Below are positions 1-12,300 of a DNA stretch of 64,000 nucleotides, piece by piece. The DNA is from Alternaria dauci (Eukaryota; Ascomycota; Dothideomycetes; Pleosporales; Pleosporaceae). The notes below the pieces were generated by a model. That model worked only from the letters and a program-made list of their open reading frames with translations, was not told where the DNA came from and ran no database searches. Position 1 is the stretch's first letter, and each line of letters starts with the position of its first letter. The DNA is taken from assembly GCF_042100115.1 (NCBI RefSeq), contig NC_091273.1, positions 1,054,001 to 1,118,000 of the forward strand. Reading direction: 5' to 3'. The translations under genes were made by a program, and so were the position numbers.

Positions 1-49
1 TCCATGCTTTTCCCCCCCGCCATTTTTTTTCCTCGCTAACCCACCCGAG

Positions 50-1014
50 GCTTCCCTTCCGCGGGCAAGACGACCAGAGCCCTCCAGCTAAAGGAATACT
101 TCGAGTCCAAGATCGCCAGCTCGCCCCCTGATGCGCGCACGTCGCGTCTAAAAGTCCATCTCATCAACGATCAGACGCTGGGTGTGTCGCGCGCCGTCTA
201 TCACACCGCCAAAGCCGAGAAGGATGCACGTGCGGAGGAATATTCTGCCGTCAAAAGAGTCCTGTCGCGCGATGACATCGTCATCGCCGATGGCTTGAAC
301 TACATCAAGGGCTTCCGCTACCAGTTGTACTGCGAAGCCAAGGCTCTCCAGACCCCGAGCTGCGTCGTCAGTAGAACCAAGTCTGTAGGACAAGCACACA
401 GCTGACAGTCCTAGAGCTGCACGTAGGCACGCCGGCCGATCGATGTCGCGAGAACAACCAGAAGCTCCTGGCAGACAAGGACTGCGACGGTGGATATGAC
501 GAAGAAGACTTTGAGAACCTTATCTTCCGCTACGAAGAGCCCAATGGCATGACGCGCTGGGACAGCCCGCTGTTCATCGTGGTCGAGCAAGACGAGAAGC
601 CGCCGTGCGACCAGATATGGGACGCCATGGTAGGCAGCGACGGCAAGATGAAGACGGTCAAGCCGAACCTCGCGACAGTGTTGGTCCGTAAACCCCGACG
701 TGCTGAGGACGTTGGCTAACGTGTAGTAGAAACCGGCGACCGAGCAAAACTACCTCTACGAGCTCGACAAGACCACGTCCGATATCCTCGCCCAGATAAT
801 GGTATACCAGAAGGATCACCCTGGCGAAGGGGGTGGAGAGATAGCCGTTGCCGATGTCGAGAAGCCCATTGAGCTCCCTGCCACGCCAATGACCCTGCCT
901 CAACTCCAGCGTATTCGCCGTCAGTTCATCACTATGAATCGTCAACACAGCCTTTCCAAGGCACGGTTGAAGGAGGTCTTTGTTGACTACCTGAACGCCG
1001 AGTTCCTGCGCTAG
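50..1014 (+). CDS. KTI12: KTI12, Elongator-associated P-loop protein (5' end outside window)
   Basis: Three exons are visible: 50-370, 409-683 and 730-1014. The first opens with the ATP-binding loop GFPSAGKT, whose first glycine codon is split across an intron lying mainly outside the window; bases 1-49 look like the end of that intron (pyrimidine tract, CTAAC, AG). Later parts are typical of the Kti12/PSTK family: VIADGLNYIKGFRYQLYCEAK, then HVGTPADRCRENN. In yeast Kti12 associates with the Elongator complex, which modifies wobble uridines of tRNA. About 293 residues are present, so only the first residues are missing. The intron 371-408 is only 38 bases, unusually short, but it is the only splice I found that keeps the frame. 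The gene ends at TAG 1012-1014. Family assignment is firm; exact intron ends are inferred. Confidence 0.92.
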
Positions 1015-2267
1015 GACGGCGACATCGTGGTTGCAAGGTATCGTTGTCTCGTCGAAGCGGTGTTTCTACGGACACATCCTCATACATCGCTGCAAAGGAA
1101 CGCTCAAGGATAAACGGAACAAGCTGAGTACCGACCGCTCAGTGAACACCAGAAAGCTTGCGCCATGCTTGAATCTTCTTTCCACAAGGCCCTCCACGCT
1201 ACCTCTCCGAATCCTCCCGATACTCTATACCCCTCACGCGCCATAACCATGTTTGTAACGATGATTAGTATCCCAGCCCTTGCGCGCTTGCAACGACGTG
1301 GTGTGACCTAGTCTGATCACCCCGCATCCCGACGTTTGCACGCTATCCGGAGCAGACCCCAGGAGACACCTCGGGATCATTCAAACTCGCGGATCTGCAA
1401 AAGGGTTGAAAACAAGGGCTGTTCGTGATTATGATTGGGCGCAATAGCTCGATTAGCTTCAACTTCCAATAGAAATGCTCATCACAACAAAGAGATCGCG
1501 ATGTATGACGTGTAACTATTACACAAAATCTTCGATCCGGTAACAGCCAAGCAAGCACCCGGCGATCATGACGCTGCGCATCGTGATGTCTTTGGCAAGT
1601 GTCCTCATCTTCCAATAGGCTAAGATCATACAGCATCATGACAAGCCTGGCTCCATGGGCGTTCTATTACGTGGCGCATGTCTTCCATTACACTCAGCTC
1701 TACCCTCCATGCACCCCTAGCGCTACGCCACACCGGCTGTTTGCATCTCCCTTAATGACATTATCCGCCCATGGCTCGATCGCAAAACCCTTGAGGGTCC
1801 CCACTCCCCAGGAAAGGGCCACCCCGCATAATCTCCACGTGCGAACCATGTGGGTCTTTTTCTGCCGTGCTAGTACGCTAGCCGGGATGCGGGGGTGTGC
1901 GGTTGATGTTTGTGGCTGGAATGTGGAAAGTTACTTCCATTCATCCGATGTAGGTTCCAACGGATGTTGCCGGTTATGCTTCTTGACCGCTTGAGAAGAT
2001 GATCATGGTCCAGACGAACGTGCGAGAACAGAAGATTGTGCATGGCAAAGTGTTCAAATTAGCAAAGCTATATGCGCATATCCAAGAGAGCAAAAAAATA
2101 AGAAACTATTCCCTGTCCCGTTTCATAGTCATCTCTCTCGCTCGTGCAAGAAGCGTGGTATCTCAAAAGTAGCCAACCATGTCACCCTAGCTGATATCCT
2201 ATACGCCAGACACCTCTTCTCTGTATATACACCCATCATATCATCGTGATATCGTTGAGCTACCAAT
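1015..2267. other. Intergenic, convergent KTI12 and facB 3' ends
   Basis: This stretch lies between the 3' ends of two convergent genes. Short open frames on both strands show no recognisable domain or convincing splice pattern. It presumably holds both 3' UTRs. I see no repeat or RNA gene. Confidence 0.6.
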
Positions 2268-2733
2268 TTACAGCCCGCAATAAACAGGATCCAGGCCTGA
2301 AAGACTTGCTGTGCTGTCATAGTCGCCTGGAATCATGATACCAGGGTAGAGTCTATCGCTGCCGGGCGTGGATCCATAGTCACATGGACCGGCACTAAAC
2401 TCTTCTCCACTGGTCAAGCTCTCATCGCTGAAACTGAGCACGCTTTGAGGTGGTGGGGCCTCTGAGCTGTAGCTGCTCCAGTTCCAGACGTTTGGTGACC
2501 AAGTGACATTGCTGTCGGTACTGTCTGACTGGGGTGCAACATCAACGAGGGCATCTGCTGGTGGTCCACCGTAGATTGTGTCGTAAATGTTTGTCTGGCC
2601 ATTGTCTAGCGAAGAAAGGAGGCGCTCCCAGTCGGATGATGAGACCTCGGTCTTGATACCTTGGTTGTGTTGTAGTGCATAGCCAGCTAGTGGGTCATGG
2701 GCGAACGACAGATAGTCAATGTTGCGTTGCGCC

Positions 2734-2764
<31 letters not shown>

Positions 2765-5136
2765 GCTGTTGCTGTTGCTGCTGGTGTGGAGTTGGCTGGC
2801 TTGGGCGACGCTTGTTCGTCATCGAGAAAGATGCGTGATGTGACAACGGGCTCAATGTAGGCTCCGAACGAGCAACATGAGGCTCGGATCGAATGGACGA
2901 TAAGCTTGTCGACGAAGGGTTGGCATGTACGCCTACACTAGGCGAGAGGGCAGGCAGAGTTGCGCGACGCGGTTCTTGATCTAGTCGAGCAGCCTTCGTG
3001 GCGCTCGGTGAAAAGCGAGCAGCAAGAGCCTTGAGCGATTTTTGAGTAGCGCGGAAGGTATCCAAAGGCGCCCCCATGTTGCTCTCTGAGTTGTGTCGTG
3101 ACAGTGATGGGGCTGGCATTTGCTCCACACGAGGAACAGCCACGATGCCACAACCCACACGACGGAACTCGGCATAGCCTGCAGCATTTCCACGCTCAAG
3201 CATGTCCATGACGGAGCACACGAGTCGGTTGCTGTCCTTGATCAACTTGCCCTCGCGAGCAAATGTCAGGCTCTGGAAGAGTAGTCCAAAGCCAGCTTGT
3301 ACAAGTACCTCGTTGCGATTAAGGCAGAAGGAGAAGCTCAGCTTGCGCTCGTCGAGGAGTTCGACAATCTGCACCATATGCTTGCAGGCATCACCCACGG
3401 CTACGACGGCTGACGAGCCCTTGTCGCCAAGATTGGCAACGACGGCTGGGCGGTAAACCAACGCCCTAATGTGATGGTAGGCGAGAGACTAGTCATGTCA
3501 GTATTACCAAAATCCACGTGGAATCAGGATTCACATACCAGAACAGGGGATCTGCTGCTGGTGACATTGGTACTTGGCTTGTCTTGCGCAAACGTCAGCT
3601 TGAGGTGTGGCGCAAGGTTACTCTGCCAGTCTTCCAAGTCGTCGCACAGCGAAGCAATAGTACGGAACGAGATGTCATGTGATGCAGATCCGGGATAGAG
3701 CTCCGTCAGGACCTTGGACAAGATGCGCGACAGGCGGAAGAGAGCCAGTGCGCTGGAGAGCTTAGTGTACTCGCCGGGCAGGGTCGGCAGGAACCCCTTC
3801 TCGGTGACGTATTCGTCGTCGGCATCTACCGGATACTCGCAGTGCACATCTTCCTCACGGATCAGCTTCGGTAGTCCGAGGTGTGCAGCAGAGAGGCTAG
3901 GAACGGTCAGTAATGCAGCGGCAGGGTTCGGCAGAAGCATGCTTACCAGTCGACCGTGTACAAGGACCAGAACAGCTTCTTTCGTGTTTCGCTCGTCAGT
4001 GCATCAAGCGCGAAGCGCTTTTGTGACTGATGCAAGCCAAGACGTTGGGACAGGCCGACGGCCAATCCCTTGTACTTGAGCACGCGAGAATAGTCAGCCC
4101 TCAGCAGGCAGAAGATTTGGGCAAGGGCGAGGCATTGCAGCGTTGCGACGTCATTTTCCATCAAAAAGCTTTCAATAGCGCTCTGCCATTGAGCTTCAAA
4201 TGACTCGACGTCTTGACCGTCGCGGGGCTTTGCAAAGTCAGTCGGCGGCTCGCATGTGTTGTGAGACATACGTACATCGCTGGATAGCGCGGCAATTCCG
4301 AAAACTAAGTTGAGTTGTGCAATCGACTTCTTGTCAGTCGTGGTATCGGGACTGGCCACATATTGTTCGTAGAGCGACAAGAATGTTGGGCGATGGAGAA
4401 TCGGAAACAAGGGTGCCCATTCTTGGAAGAAGATGTTGATCATCTGATCCGAGACCAGACGGGGAGGAGCTTTAAATGAAACCACGCGCTTGGGATGAGT
4501 GCAAGTTTGCCGCACTCCAGCGCCGAAGAAAGCGCTCGAGTTGATGTCTGTGGATAGTCTACCTGTCTCCTGTGCTTTTTGCTTAAAGGCCTCTGTGAAG
4601 TGTTAGATGTACTGCATGCAGCGTCGATAATTGTGAGTCATACCAACAAGTGTCCGTCCACTCGAGCTGCCTACGAAATACGAATCTTTGTTCAAGTCGT
4701 CAAGCAGAAGCGGTGCCTGCTGCACCTTGAATGTGTCATCTTTTTCTTGCGGTTCCTCTCGAACCTCCGAGGAACCCGGCGAATGCATAGAAGGTCGCCT
4801 AGCAGCTGGGAATGCTGTTGGAGAGCGCGCGTGCATGCGTGAGAGCATATCAATCTTCTCGTCCTTTTCGTCAAGCAGATCCTTCAGGTCGCGGACCTCT
4901 GCTTCCAATACCCGGACTCGCTCTTCCAACGACTCGGTGTATCCCCTGGGGAATGCACGGCGGCTGAGCTTGTCACTCGTCTTACACTCGAATCCGACAT
5001 TGGTACATTGCGTGCAGCTGGGGCGGATGCCGTCGCATCGTATTTTCTTTGAGCGGCATCGGTCGCAGGCTTGGGCGATGCGGCTCTGGCAGCTTGAGCC
5101 GACCTTGATCACCTTCATGGGTAGTATTCCGGGCAT
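2268..5136 (-). CDS. facB: FacB/Cat8-type Zn(II)2Cys6 transcription factor
   Basis: Four exons on the minus strand: 5136-4644, 4592-3947, 3896-3539 and 3488-2268; spliced length 905 residues. The N-terminus has a zinc cluster ([13 protein letters not shown]...CTQC...C) followed by [19 protein letters not shown] and a leucine-rich coiled coil ([20 protein letters not shown]), the signature order of the FacB/Cat8 family. The middle carries the fungal transcription-factor domain (FPILHRPTF, then [27 protein letters not shown], interrupted by introns). The C-terminus is acidic and Ser/Pro-rich with a 17-Gln run. FacB activates acetate-utilisation and gluconeogenic genes in Aspergillus; Cat8 is the yeast counterpart. 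I chose the Met of [13 protein letters not shown] because family members start there; an in-frame Met at 5205 would add 23 residues. Identification is strong, target genes are inferred. Confidence 0.93.
2733..2783 (-). repeat. CAA/CAG repeat coding for 17 glutamines in FacB
   Basis: Seventeen consecutive Gln codons (read on the minus strand, mostly CAA with interspersed CAG at one end) lie between a Pro/His-rich linker and the C-terminal activation region. The mixed codons at one side suggest an older repeat; the pure CAA block is likely to vary in length. Confidence 0.95.
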
Positions 5137-6502
5137 TTTGGGCGTTGTTCGCTGCGCGTCGTTGGTGGTAGGGTAGTTTTCATCCGAGGCCCAACGGGCG
5201 GTCACTGATAGGTCGTGTCACGTTCTGTCATCCGGTGCTCCGGCATTCGAGTGTCGTTGGCGTATCTTCGGTGGAGTTTGTGGCTCTGACCGCCAGGCGT
5301 GTAACGACGTGACTGTACGATAATGAAGCAGCAACAGTCAGGGCGGATGTCTAGGCTGCACGGGTGGAAAGGGTAGACGGAAGAAATGGGGACGGCCTGG
5401 CAGATGTAAGCTGCCACCGGCCACCCTGGCTTAGTCTTTTTCTGGGGAATTTGTGGGCGCGCTGCGGGGCGAAGGCGCCATCCCACAAGGGAAAACACGA
5501 GCAGCACATCTTCGCCGACACTTTCTCGTCCGTCACTGGCCACTAAACCTTAAAAGCTTGCCTCGTTGCGATCAGCGTGCCTGCTTGTCAGAATTACGAC
5601 GGGCGTTCTCGGCACTCCTCAACGGCCTCTCACGACGATGACTAGGGTTTTCTGCGGGGTGGTGGCTTCAGCGACTATGAACACCCACGCTCAGATCATG
5701 CTTGGACGTCGGCCCGAATGCTGTGATTGAGCCACCCATCACTCTGTTGATTGTAAGATGCTCTAGGCCTATGCAGCGACCAAATATTGCGCCTGTCTTA
5801 GCCGGATGAGTATTGTCTGCTAGGGCAGCTCAGCAGGCTGCCATTCGCCAACAGCCGCAATATTAGGTGCCCGTATGACTACCACCCAATGGCGCACTCT
5901 ATGTGGCACATTCCAGAAGACGGGAGGTGATCAATGTCCTTGTCGACACGGAACGCGCAGTCTGCGTTCTGTCATGATAGGCTTAAAAGCTGGTTCTATT
6001 GACCAGGGGCGGGCCAATGTGGACAAGGCGGCGCGCCGCTTATCGCAGCCAAGGTCGAACCCGTTCTGCACATCAATTCTCCTAGACTCGAGCAGAACTA
6101 TCCTCGCAGCTCGCGTGTCTGTGATTGATGATTTACCAGGCCCTGCGTACAAGGTTGACGGTTTGGATGTTGGATAACCCCAACAGTGGCTGTTCGGGAG
6201 GGCGGCCGCGTGAGCCGTCTGAGCCACATGGGCCGCACAGAGCACGACAAAAGTCACCCAACTGCGTCATGCATGTTGGCCTGCCTTGTTGATTTCCACA
6301 TGTTTGGGCGCTAATTGTTAGAGAAACGTGTACGTTAGATGATTAAGAGGCGTGATATGAATGGCGGAGAGCCGATGCTTCTATTGATCTTCTACCTTAG
6401 ACGCGCTGCTTCCGTCGCGGATACAGGGCGCGTGGGGAGGCAGTAAATTGGATAGGTTCCGCAACGGTATATGACCTCATCTGCCATGTGGGGTCTTTGT
6501 AT
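5137..6502. other. facB upstream region and downstream region of the SET gene
   Basis: Both flanking genes are on the minus strand, so this 1.4 kb holds the 3' end of the SET gene (right side) and the facB promoter and leader (left side). Open frames here are short and show no domain. No repeat or RNA gene was recognised. Confidence 0.6.
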
Positions 6503-8034
6503 TCAAGAGAAGTCCTCTTCCTCGTCCTCTCCTCCCTCGTTTAAACCAAGATAATGTATTACAGCTTCCGTGTCTAGGAGCTTGGCTTTCTGGCTGTCAA
6601 GTGTGGATGCAGCACGCTCGAGCATGTCTAGCTCAAGACTTCGAAGTCGCTCCGCAAGTCTCCACGGCATGTCCCGCATGGTACTCTCCCGTCTAGCGCC
6701 CTTTGATTCCTTGAGTGCATCGATCTGCGCCTCAACCCGGTTTTGCAGAAGTACCGTGGCACGCAGTTGGAAGATATCCCATGCTGAGTCCTGTTCAAGG
6801 AGTTCCCGTAATCTGACCGTGTCGAGTTCTTTCTCATTCCAAAAAGATTGGATTTCTCTCTCGCCGTCCGTTGTCTGTCTGATCTTGAAGTCTAAGCCAT
6901 CTTCTTCGTTAACTACGACAAGCCATACGAAGTCGCTTTCCCACTCTATGTTGCCGTCCTTCTCAAAGATGCGGAAGCTTGGTGCAACCTTTGAAACATA
7001 AATCTTTGCAGGCCTGAGGGGGTCGTCGTCTGGGATATCGAGGTCCAGAAATATGACTTTCGCAGAAGTCATTGTATCCTCGATAAACCCGTACGAAAAG
7101 ATATTCTCACATGCGCCTTTGTCATCCCCGTACCTGATCTGGTGAGCGAATTTCGTGTAATTAGTTGAGATGACCTACGTGATCGTAACCTCTTCGCCAG
7201 GCTCGACATGTTTGCCCTCTCGAAGTAGTAACAACCCATTTCCGTTGCCGTCAGTCTCGTACAAGGCAGCTGTCGCATCTCCCGATGCATGGTTTGCCAT
7301 ATCAACGCAGGGCACCATACAGTCGCCAGTACCTGGAAACTCCAGAGCTCTAGACCGGTACATGGCATCGACACGCATCCAGTCATCGAAGTCCAGCATG
7401 CCGTTGTCTTCGTCCCACCAGTATTTTCTACACCAGCTGATTGACTCTGTCGCAGTTCGCAAGTTCTCAAACTCGCGCAGCAGACTATTCAATTTCGCGC
7501 TAACAGCGGGTTTGAGCGTGGTTCCAACTAAAAGCTCCCGTTCTTCCTCGGTCCAGAATGTGGGAAGCAGTTCATCTGGAAGAAACTTGATGTATTCCGT
7601 GAGAGGATTTAGAACGCCAACTCCCTTTGTCTCAGGGCAGCAAATGGTTGCTTGTAGGAGTAGAAATGTAATTATGGCGCCCCTTGTCGTCTGTACTACG
7701 TTAGTGTTGTGGAATTTTCGATTCTTTAAAGGGGCTGTCACACCCTCCCAAAATCCCCAAGCGCATCGAGGAGTTCTCGGAGATGGTGATCTGATTTTGC
7801 GATGAGTTCAATGTTCTGGCAAGATATGATCAGCTCCTTTGGCACAACGAGCATAGGCTGAGCGACGCCTCCTTGGAGCTTCTCGTCGGCGATGACGGTT
7901 GATCCTCTGTCCTCATAGCCTGGTAGCGGGCCAACTTTGACACCATTGAACTCGACACCATTGAATGCAGCCCATGTAGGCAGGACGTCGATGGGCTCCT
8001 TGAGCCATCCCTCTGTTCTACCTCGTCGGATCAT
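6503..8034 (-). CDS. SET-domain lysine methyltransferase (Rubisco-LSMT/SETD6-like class)
   Basis: Three exons: 8034-7744, 7690-7179 and 7133-6503, joined to 477 residues. The N-terminus (WLKEPIDVLPTWAAFNGVEFNGVKVG) and ADEKLQGGVAQPMLVVPKELIIS match the opening of split-SET methyltransferases of the Rubisco LSMT/Rkm/SETD6 group. The second exon has VPCVDMANHASG, equivalent to the NH[ST]-type cofactor motif, and the exon 2/3 junction rebuilds EEVTITYGDDKGACENIFSYGF, the conserved end of the SET core. The C-terminal part resembles the LSMT substrate-binding region and ends in an acidic tail (EGGEDEEEDFS). Such enzymes use S-adenosylmethionine to methylate lysines of non-histone proteins, often ribosomal; the substrate here is unknown. 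It is divergent from CDC14, with 0.88 kb between the two starts. Confidence 0.88.
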
Positions 8035-8918
8035 TGTACCCTTGAGTTGTTAGGACGAGGCTTCACAACGCACGGCCGCGGCCCACCCCTACTCTGCAAC
8101 GCACAGGATATGTGGGTCGCCAAGGATATCTCTGAGAGCAGGGCTTCAACTCTGCGGAGTCTGCACGACAACTACTGAGCGTGAACTGCCAGGGTAGCAC
8201 AAAAGAAATGACAAAGGGTAAGATGGGCGGACGTATGCGGTGAGGCGATCGCGATGGCGACGGGCTCTAGTGCAGGTCGCGCAAATTGTCCGCGATTACT
8301 GCAGCAATCAAGATGCAGGCAGCCTCTGGAAGCCCCATGAATTGGACCCTGTGAGGTCATGCAGACACGACGACAGCTGCAGGTTCAAGTCTTGACGATG
8401 CTGGTTTCCTAAGAGACGGAATCAGACAGAGTCGTAGCCGGCGGAATAGGAGATGCTGGCAAACGGCAATATGTGTACCAGGTCACGTATCGGCCATGCG
8501 TAGGGTAAACAACAGGGAGGGCCTCACCAGTTGCAGTGTTGTTGTGGTGCTTGGACCAGCCGTCTAGAGTTGTTATGATGGCGTTGACGGGCATCCCGAA
8601 ACCGCGGAGTGGAACTAGCGGGGTGGTCCGTGCCTCTGTAAACAACAACAACATCGAGGATGTGCTTAAACCTCCAACCATCCGCCCGTCACACATCTTT
8701 ACTGTTATTCCTTACTCCGACCGCAGCAGGACAAGCAGGCGCAGACGGCACCTCCGCGACCAGCTCTCCAACGACAACGCATCTTCCTCTGCTCTGCGCT
8801 GCCGACATCGCCGCTTTCGTCCCAAGTCGGCATTCCGTCCTTCCCCCAGCTGTCGTCAACACTTGCGGGTCGCACCTTCCTCTTCCCCATGGCTTCACCA
8901 CGCGATCGAGTAGCCAAG
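8035..8918. promoter_or_regulatory. Divergent promoter region between the SET gene and CDC14
   Basis: The two genes are transcribed away from each other, so both promoters must lie in these 0.9 kb. The right 200 bases are C/T-rich and probably a CDC14 leader. Overlapping open frames on both strands here show no domain and are judged non-coding. Confidence 0.55.
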
Positions 8919-10935
8919 ATGTCTCGCGCATCCACGACCAGCTATGGTCAGGTGATTGAGGTGAGCACCACAACACACCAAAACAAAGCACCTACCGAAC
9001 ACTTTCTGATCGAGATCCCCTAGTACATCCAAGACCGACTCTATCTGGCATCGTACACAAGCCCGCCCGATGCCAACACGCCATTCCCATACCCCAAGCA
9101 GAGCCAGTCGCCTTCGAAGCGGTCATCGCGCGCTCAAGTTGGTCCTACTACCACAGGGCCCAAGGCGCCGCCTCCTGTCTACTTCAGCATCGACAAGACG
9201 CTTCTGTACAATGCCTTCCACGGCGACTTCGGCCCACTGCACATTGGTCACCTCTACCGCTTCGCCGTGCAGTTGCATGAAGTTTTGGGCGACCCAGCCA
9301 ACGAGGACCGCGCTGTCGTCTTCTGGAGCAGCGCCGACTCGAGGAGTGAGAGCACTCCACCTACTTCACTCCATTGCACAAATTAACATGCCTAGGTCGC
9401 GCAAACGCTGCCTGCATTCTCGCATGCTACATGGTGCTCATCCAGTCATGGCCACCTCATCTTGCTCTGGCGCCCATTGCCCAGATGGACCCGCCTTGCA
9501 TGCCCTTTCGCGATGCCGGCTACAGCCAGGCTGACTACGTCCTGAACATCCAGGACGTCATCTACGGTGTATGGAAGGCCAAGGAAGAAGGCCTCTGCGG
9601 TCTGAAAGACTTCAGCCTCGAGGAGTACGTCTGCGCCGCGCGCTTCTCGTAACAGCACATGCTAACCGTCCTAGATATGAGAAGTTTGAGCGCGTGGACA
9701 TGGGCGACTTCAACTGGGTCACTCCCAACTTTCTGGCCTTCGCCTCACCCCAACAGCAACCCACACACGAGATCCCAACTTCCTCACCGCTGTACGCGAC
9801 GCTACCATCCAACATCGCCGAGATCCAGCGATCTGGACTCCCCGGTCCCTTCAAGAACGTCCTCTCGCACTTTTGCGCGCGCAACGTCGGTCTCGTTGTA
9901 CGATTGAACTCGGAGCTGTACTCCTCTTCGTACTTCACCAAGCTCGGCATCCAGCACTTGAACATGATCTTTGACGACGGCACGTGTCCACCACTGTCGC
10001 TCGTGCGCAAGTTCGTCAACCTCGCACACGAGATGATTACGGTGCAGAAGCGCGGTATCGCAGTTCACTGCAAAGCTGGACTGGGACGGACCGGCTGCCT
10101 CATTGGAGCGTACCTCATCTACAAGCACGGCTTCACCGCCAACGAGATCATCGCATATATGCGCTTCATGCGCCCGGGCATGGTTGTCGGTCCCCAGCAG
10201 CACTGGCTCCACCTCAACCAGGGCACTTTCCGAGAGTGGTGGTTCGAGGACACCATCAAGGCCAAGTACGCGCAGATGATGCCATCAACGCCTACCAAGT
10301 CACCGCACAAGCAGCGCCTTGCTAGCAACGGGCAAACCTTCACACCGCCCAACGGATCCTCCAAGCGTGCTGCGCTCGGTGAGATCGAGTCGAACGAGCG
10401 AAGCAACTCGGGCCATATTGGAGTATTAGAAGACAACCTACCTGCGCCGACACCGGGACAACCGCGAAAGACTAGCAAGCTCTACGGTAACGGCCGGTCA
10501 CCACAGCGCATCGACGAGAACGAGCCCTTCACCAAGTCGCATACGGAGGTCAGAGCAGACATCACACGCTTCGATGGTGAGTCGGACGAGGAATTCCATC
10601 TCCGCCAGATTGCGCGGCGTACCTCGTCACGCTCCCCTCAGCGTTCGCCGACCCTCAAGGACAAACAGCGCCGCGCTTTCAGCACCACATCTGTCATCCA
10701 GACCTCTGTAACACACACCTCTTTCGGCTTCGGTGAAGAGAGCGACCTCGAGAACACGGCACCGGCTGGCATCCGGCCAAAGACACCAAAGGAGAAGAGC
10801 GGCAGTGGCAGCATCAACATGGGCAAGATCCGATCGAGCCCTTCGCGACGGAGCACCGATGGCAAATCTGCTGTACGGAAAACCAGTGGTCGTGTTGGGA
10901 GCCTAGGCAACGCCATCTCCCGCCCAAAGTCATGA
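8919..10935 (+). CDS. CDC14: CDC14-type dual-specificity phosphatase
   Basis: Four exons: 8919-8960, 9024-9345, 9396-9624 and 9675-10935, giving 617 residues. The N-terminal half has the Cdc14 core (YIQDRLYLASY, VYFSIDKTLLYNAFHGDFGPLH); the fourth exon has the active site HCKAGLGRTG with nucleophile Cys near residue 330, preceded by a general-acid loop region (FDDGTCPPL) and followed by FMRPGMVVGPQQHWL. The C-terminal third is Ser/Pro/Arg-rich and probably disordered, with many SP and TP sites. Cdc14 reverses Cdk phosphorylation at mitotic exit, cytokinesis and sporulation. The first coding exon holds only 14 codons. B-type cyclin lies 15 kb away in the same window. Identification is firm. 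Confidence 0.96.
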
Positions 10936-11533
10936 AAAATGTCCCTGGATTTTTAGTTTCTGATCCTCCATCCTCATTCCGGGGGTTTTAGCATGGCGTC
11001 ATGGGACACGACTTTCATTGTCGCTTCGTTTCTTGTCTCAGTCAATTCTTCGTCGCACAGCATGCCATCAGGCTCGGCGCTACATTTGTCGTCTGCAGGC
11101 GGGCGTTTTGGATCACTAGGGAGTGCATAATGGTGTTGGTTCATCGTTGTGGGGTTACTGGGGGTGTATGGTGTGCTAATGTTCCTTCTCTTCTCACTGT
11201 CTCATTACCAGATACTGTTGGGCTGCATCTTTGCTTTAGTCTTGTCCCTTTTCGCGGTAATCTGGCTGCGGATATGTTCATGACGTGAATGAGTTGATGA
11301 CTACTTCTAATTGTCCAAAAAACAATGGCATTCTCTCTTCGAATTCAGTCCGCATTACGTGAGAGTAATCGTGATGTCTGTCTGCATGACTGCCGCTTTC
11401 TGCTGAGGATATACCAACAGTGCAATTGGCCTACAGTGTCGACACGCAAAAGTATACAAGAATTCCGGTCGCTCTACAATGTTCAACAACTCATGCTGGT
11501 CTTGTGACGATCATTGTCGCTCGTGCTTATACT
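10936..11533. other. Intergenic, CDC14 and fRMsr 3' ends
   Basis: This lies between convergent genes and is relatively T-rich after 10950, as expected for 3' UTR and terminator sequence. No coding signal, repeat or RNA gene was recognised. Confidence 0.6.
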
Positions 11534-12300
11534 TCAGAAATCGCACGACCGCGCCAATAACTCGGCCAACTCTTCTAAAGCTTCTTGGTCCTCTGCATCG
11601 AAGCCATTGAGTTCCGCACAATCTATGTCAATAATTGCCACAACCTGCGATTGCGTCAGCATACCAACCCTCCAAGATCAAAGAGTTACCACATACCCTC
11701 CCGGCTTGTACAATTGGAACAACAATTTCACTCCGACTCGCCCCATCACACGCAATGTGTCCTGGGAATTTCTCGACATCTTCCACTAACTGCGTCTTTG
11801 CCTCTTTTGCTGCAGTTCCGCACACCCCACGACCGAAGTTGATGACCTGACATGCTACTTGTCCCTGGAATGGGCCCAGCAGGAGTTGTGCCGAATTTGT
11901 AGGCGATGTGAAGTAGAAGCCCGCCCAGTTAACTGCAGAGGATGGAGAAGGCAAAGAGTGATATGCGTGCCACAGGAGTGATGCTGTGTTTGAGAAATTA
12001 CTGTTTCATGATATATTAGAGATGCTGCAGTAAGGCTGTTGGAGAAAAACATGAACGCACCAAACCTGGACAATATTAGCATCGAGGCCCTATTTTCTCT
12101 TACAACTGATACAACTCACCCAATTCCTTTGCCCATCAAACAACGCTCTCGCTTGTTCAAGCACTTGTGCATAAACCTCCTTCTTACTCATTCCATCGGC
12201 GAAATTTGATGAATCGGCGTGCACCTAATACCACTCCCAAATCAGCCACCATCCCAACGCTCTTAGCCTAGACTAGACGAGAGCTTCCTCTGCGTACCAT
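11534..12300 (-). CDS. Free methionine-(R)-sulfoxide reductase (GAF-domain fRMsr)
   Basis: The spliced protein is 175 residues from five exons: 12300-12298 (ATG only), 12224-12120, 12065-12061 (five bases), 12000-11697 and 11644-11534. It aligns along its whole length with yeast-type fRMsr as I recall it: NWVCNFSNTASLLWHAY, NWAGFYF, LLLGPFQGQVACQVINFGRGVCGTAA, DVEKFPGHIACDG, SEIVVPI and VVAIIDIDC. Three Cys at residues 88, 98 and 122 match the spacing of the redox-active cysteines. The enzyme reduces free Met-R-sulfoxide with thioredoxin. The microexon gtttg completes Val-Cys; no two-exon splice keeps the frame. The start codon sits alone in its exon next to a GTACGC donor. Family call is firm; the microexon is inferred from frame and splice sites. 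Confidence 0.88.
12061..12065 (-). other. Five-base coding microexon of the fRMsr gene
   Basis: On the minus strand the bases gtttg sit between an intron ending ...GCTAATATTGTCCAG (12119-12066) and another starting GTGCGT and ending ...ATGAAACAG (12060-12001). Both introns contain CTAAT branch-like sites. The five bases supply Val and two bases of Cys, restoring the conserved NWVCN motif. Confidence 0.75.

Noticed and set aside
1..49. C- and T-rich window start considered as a separate element
   Set aside because: It fits the end of a KTI12 intron (pyrimidine tract, CTAAC, AG).
4688..5176. 162-codon plus-strand frame, Ser/Arg-rich
   Set aside because: It lies opposite the FacB zinc-cluster exon and has composition expected of an antisense shadow.
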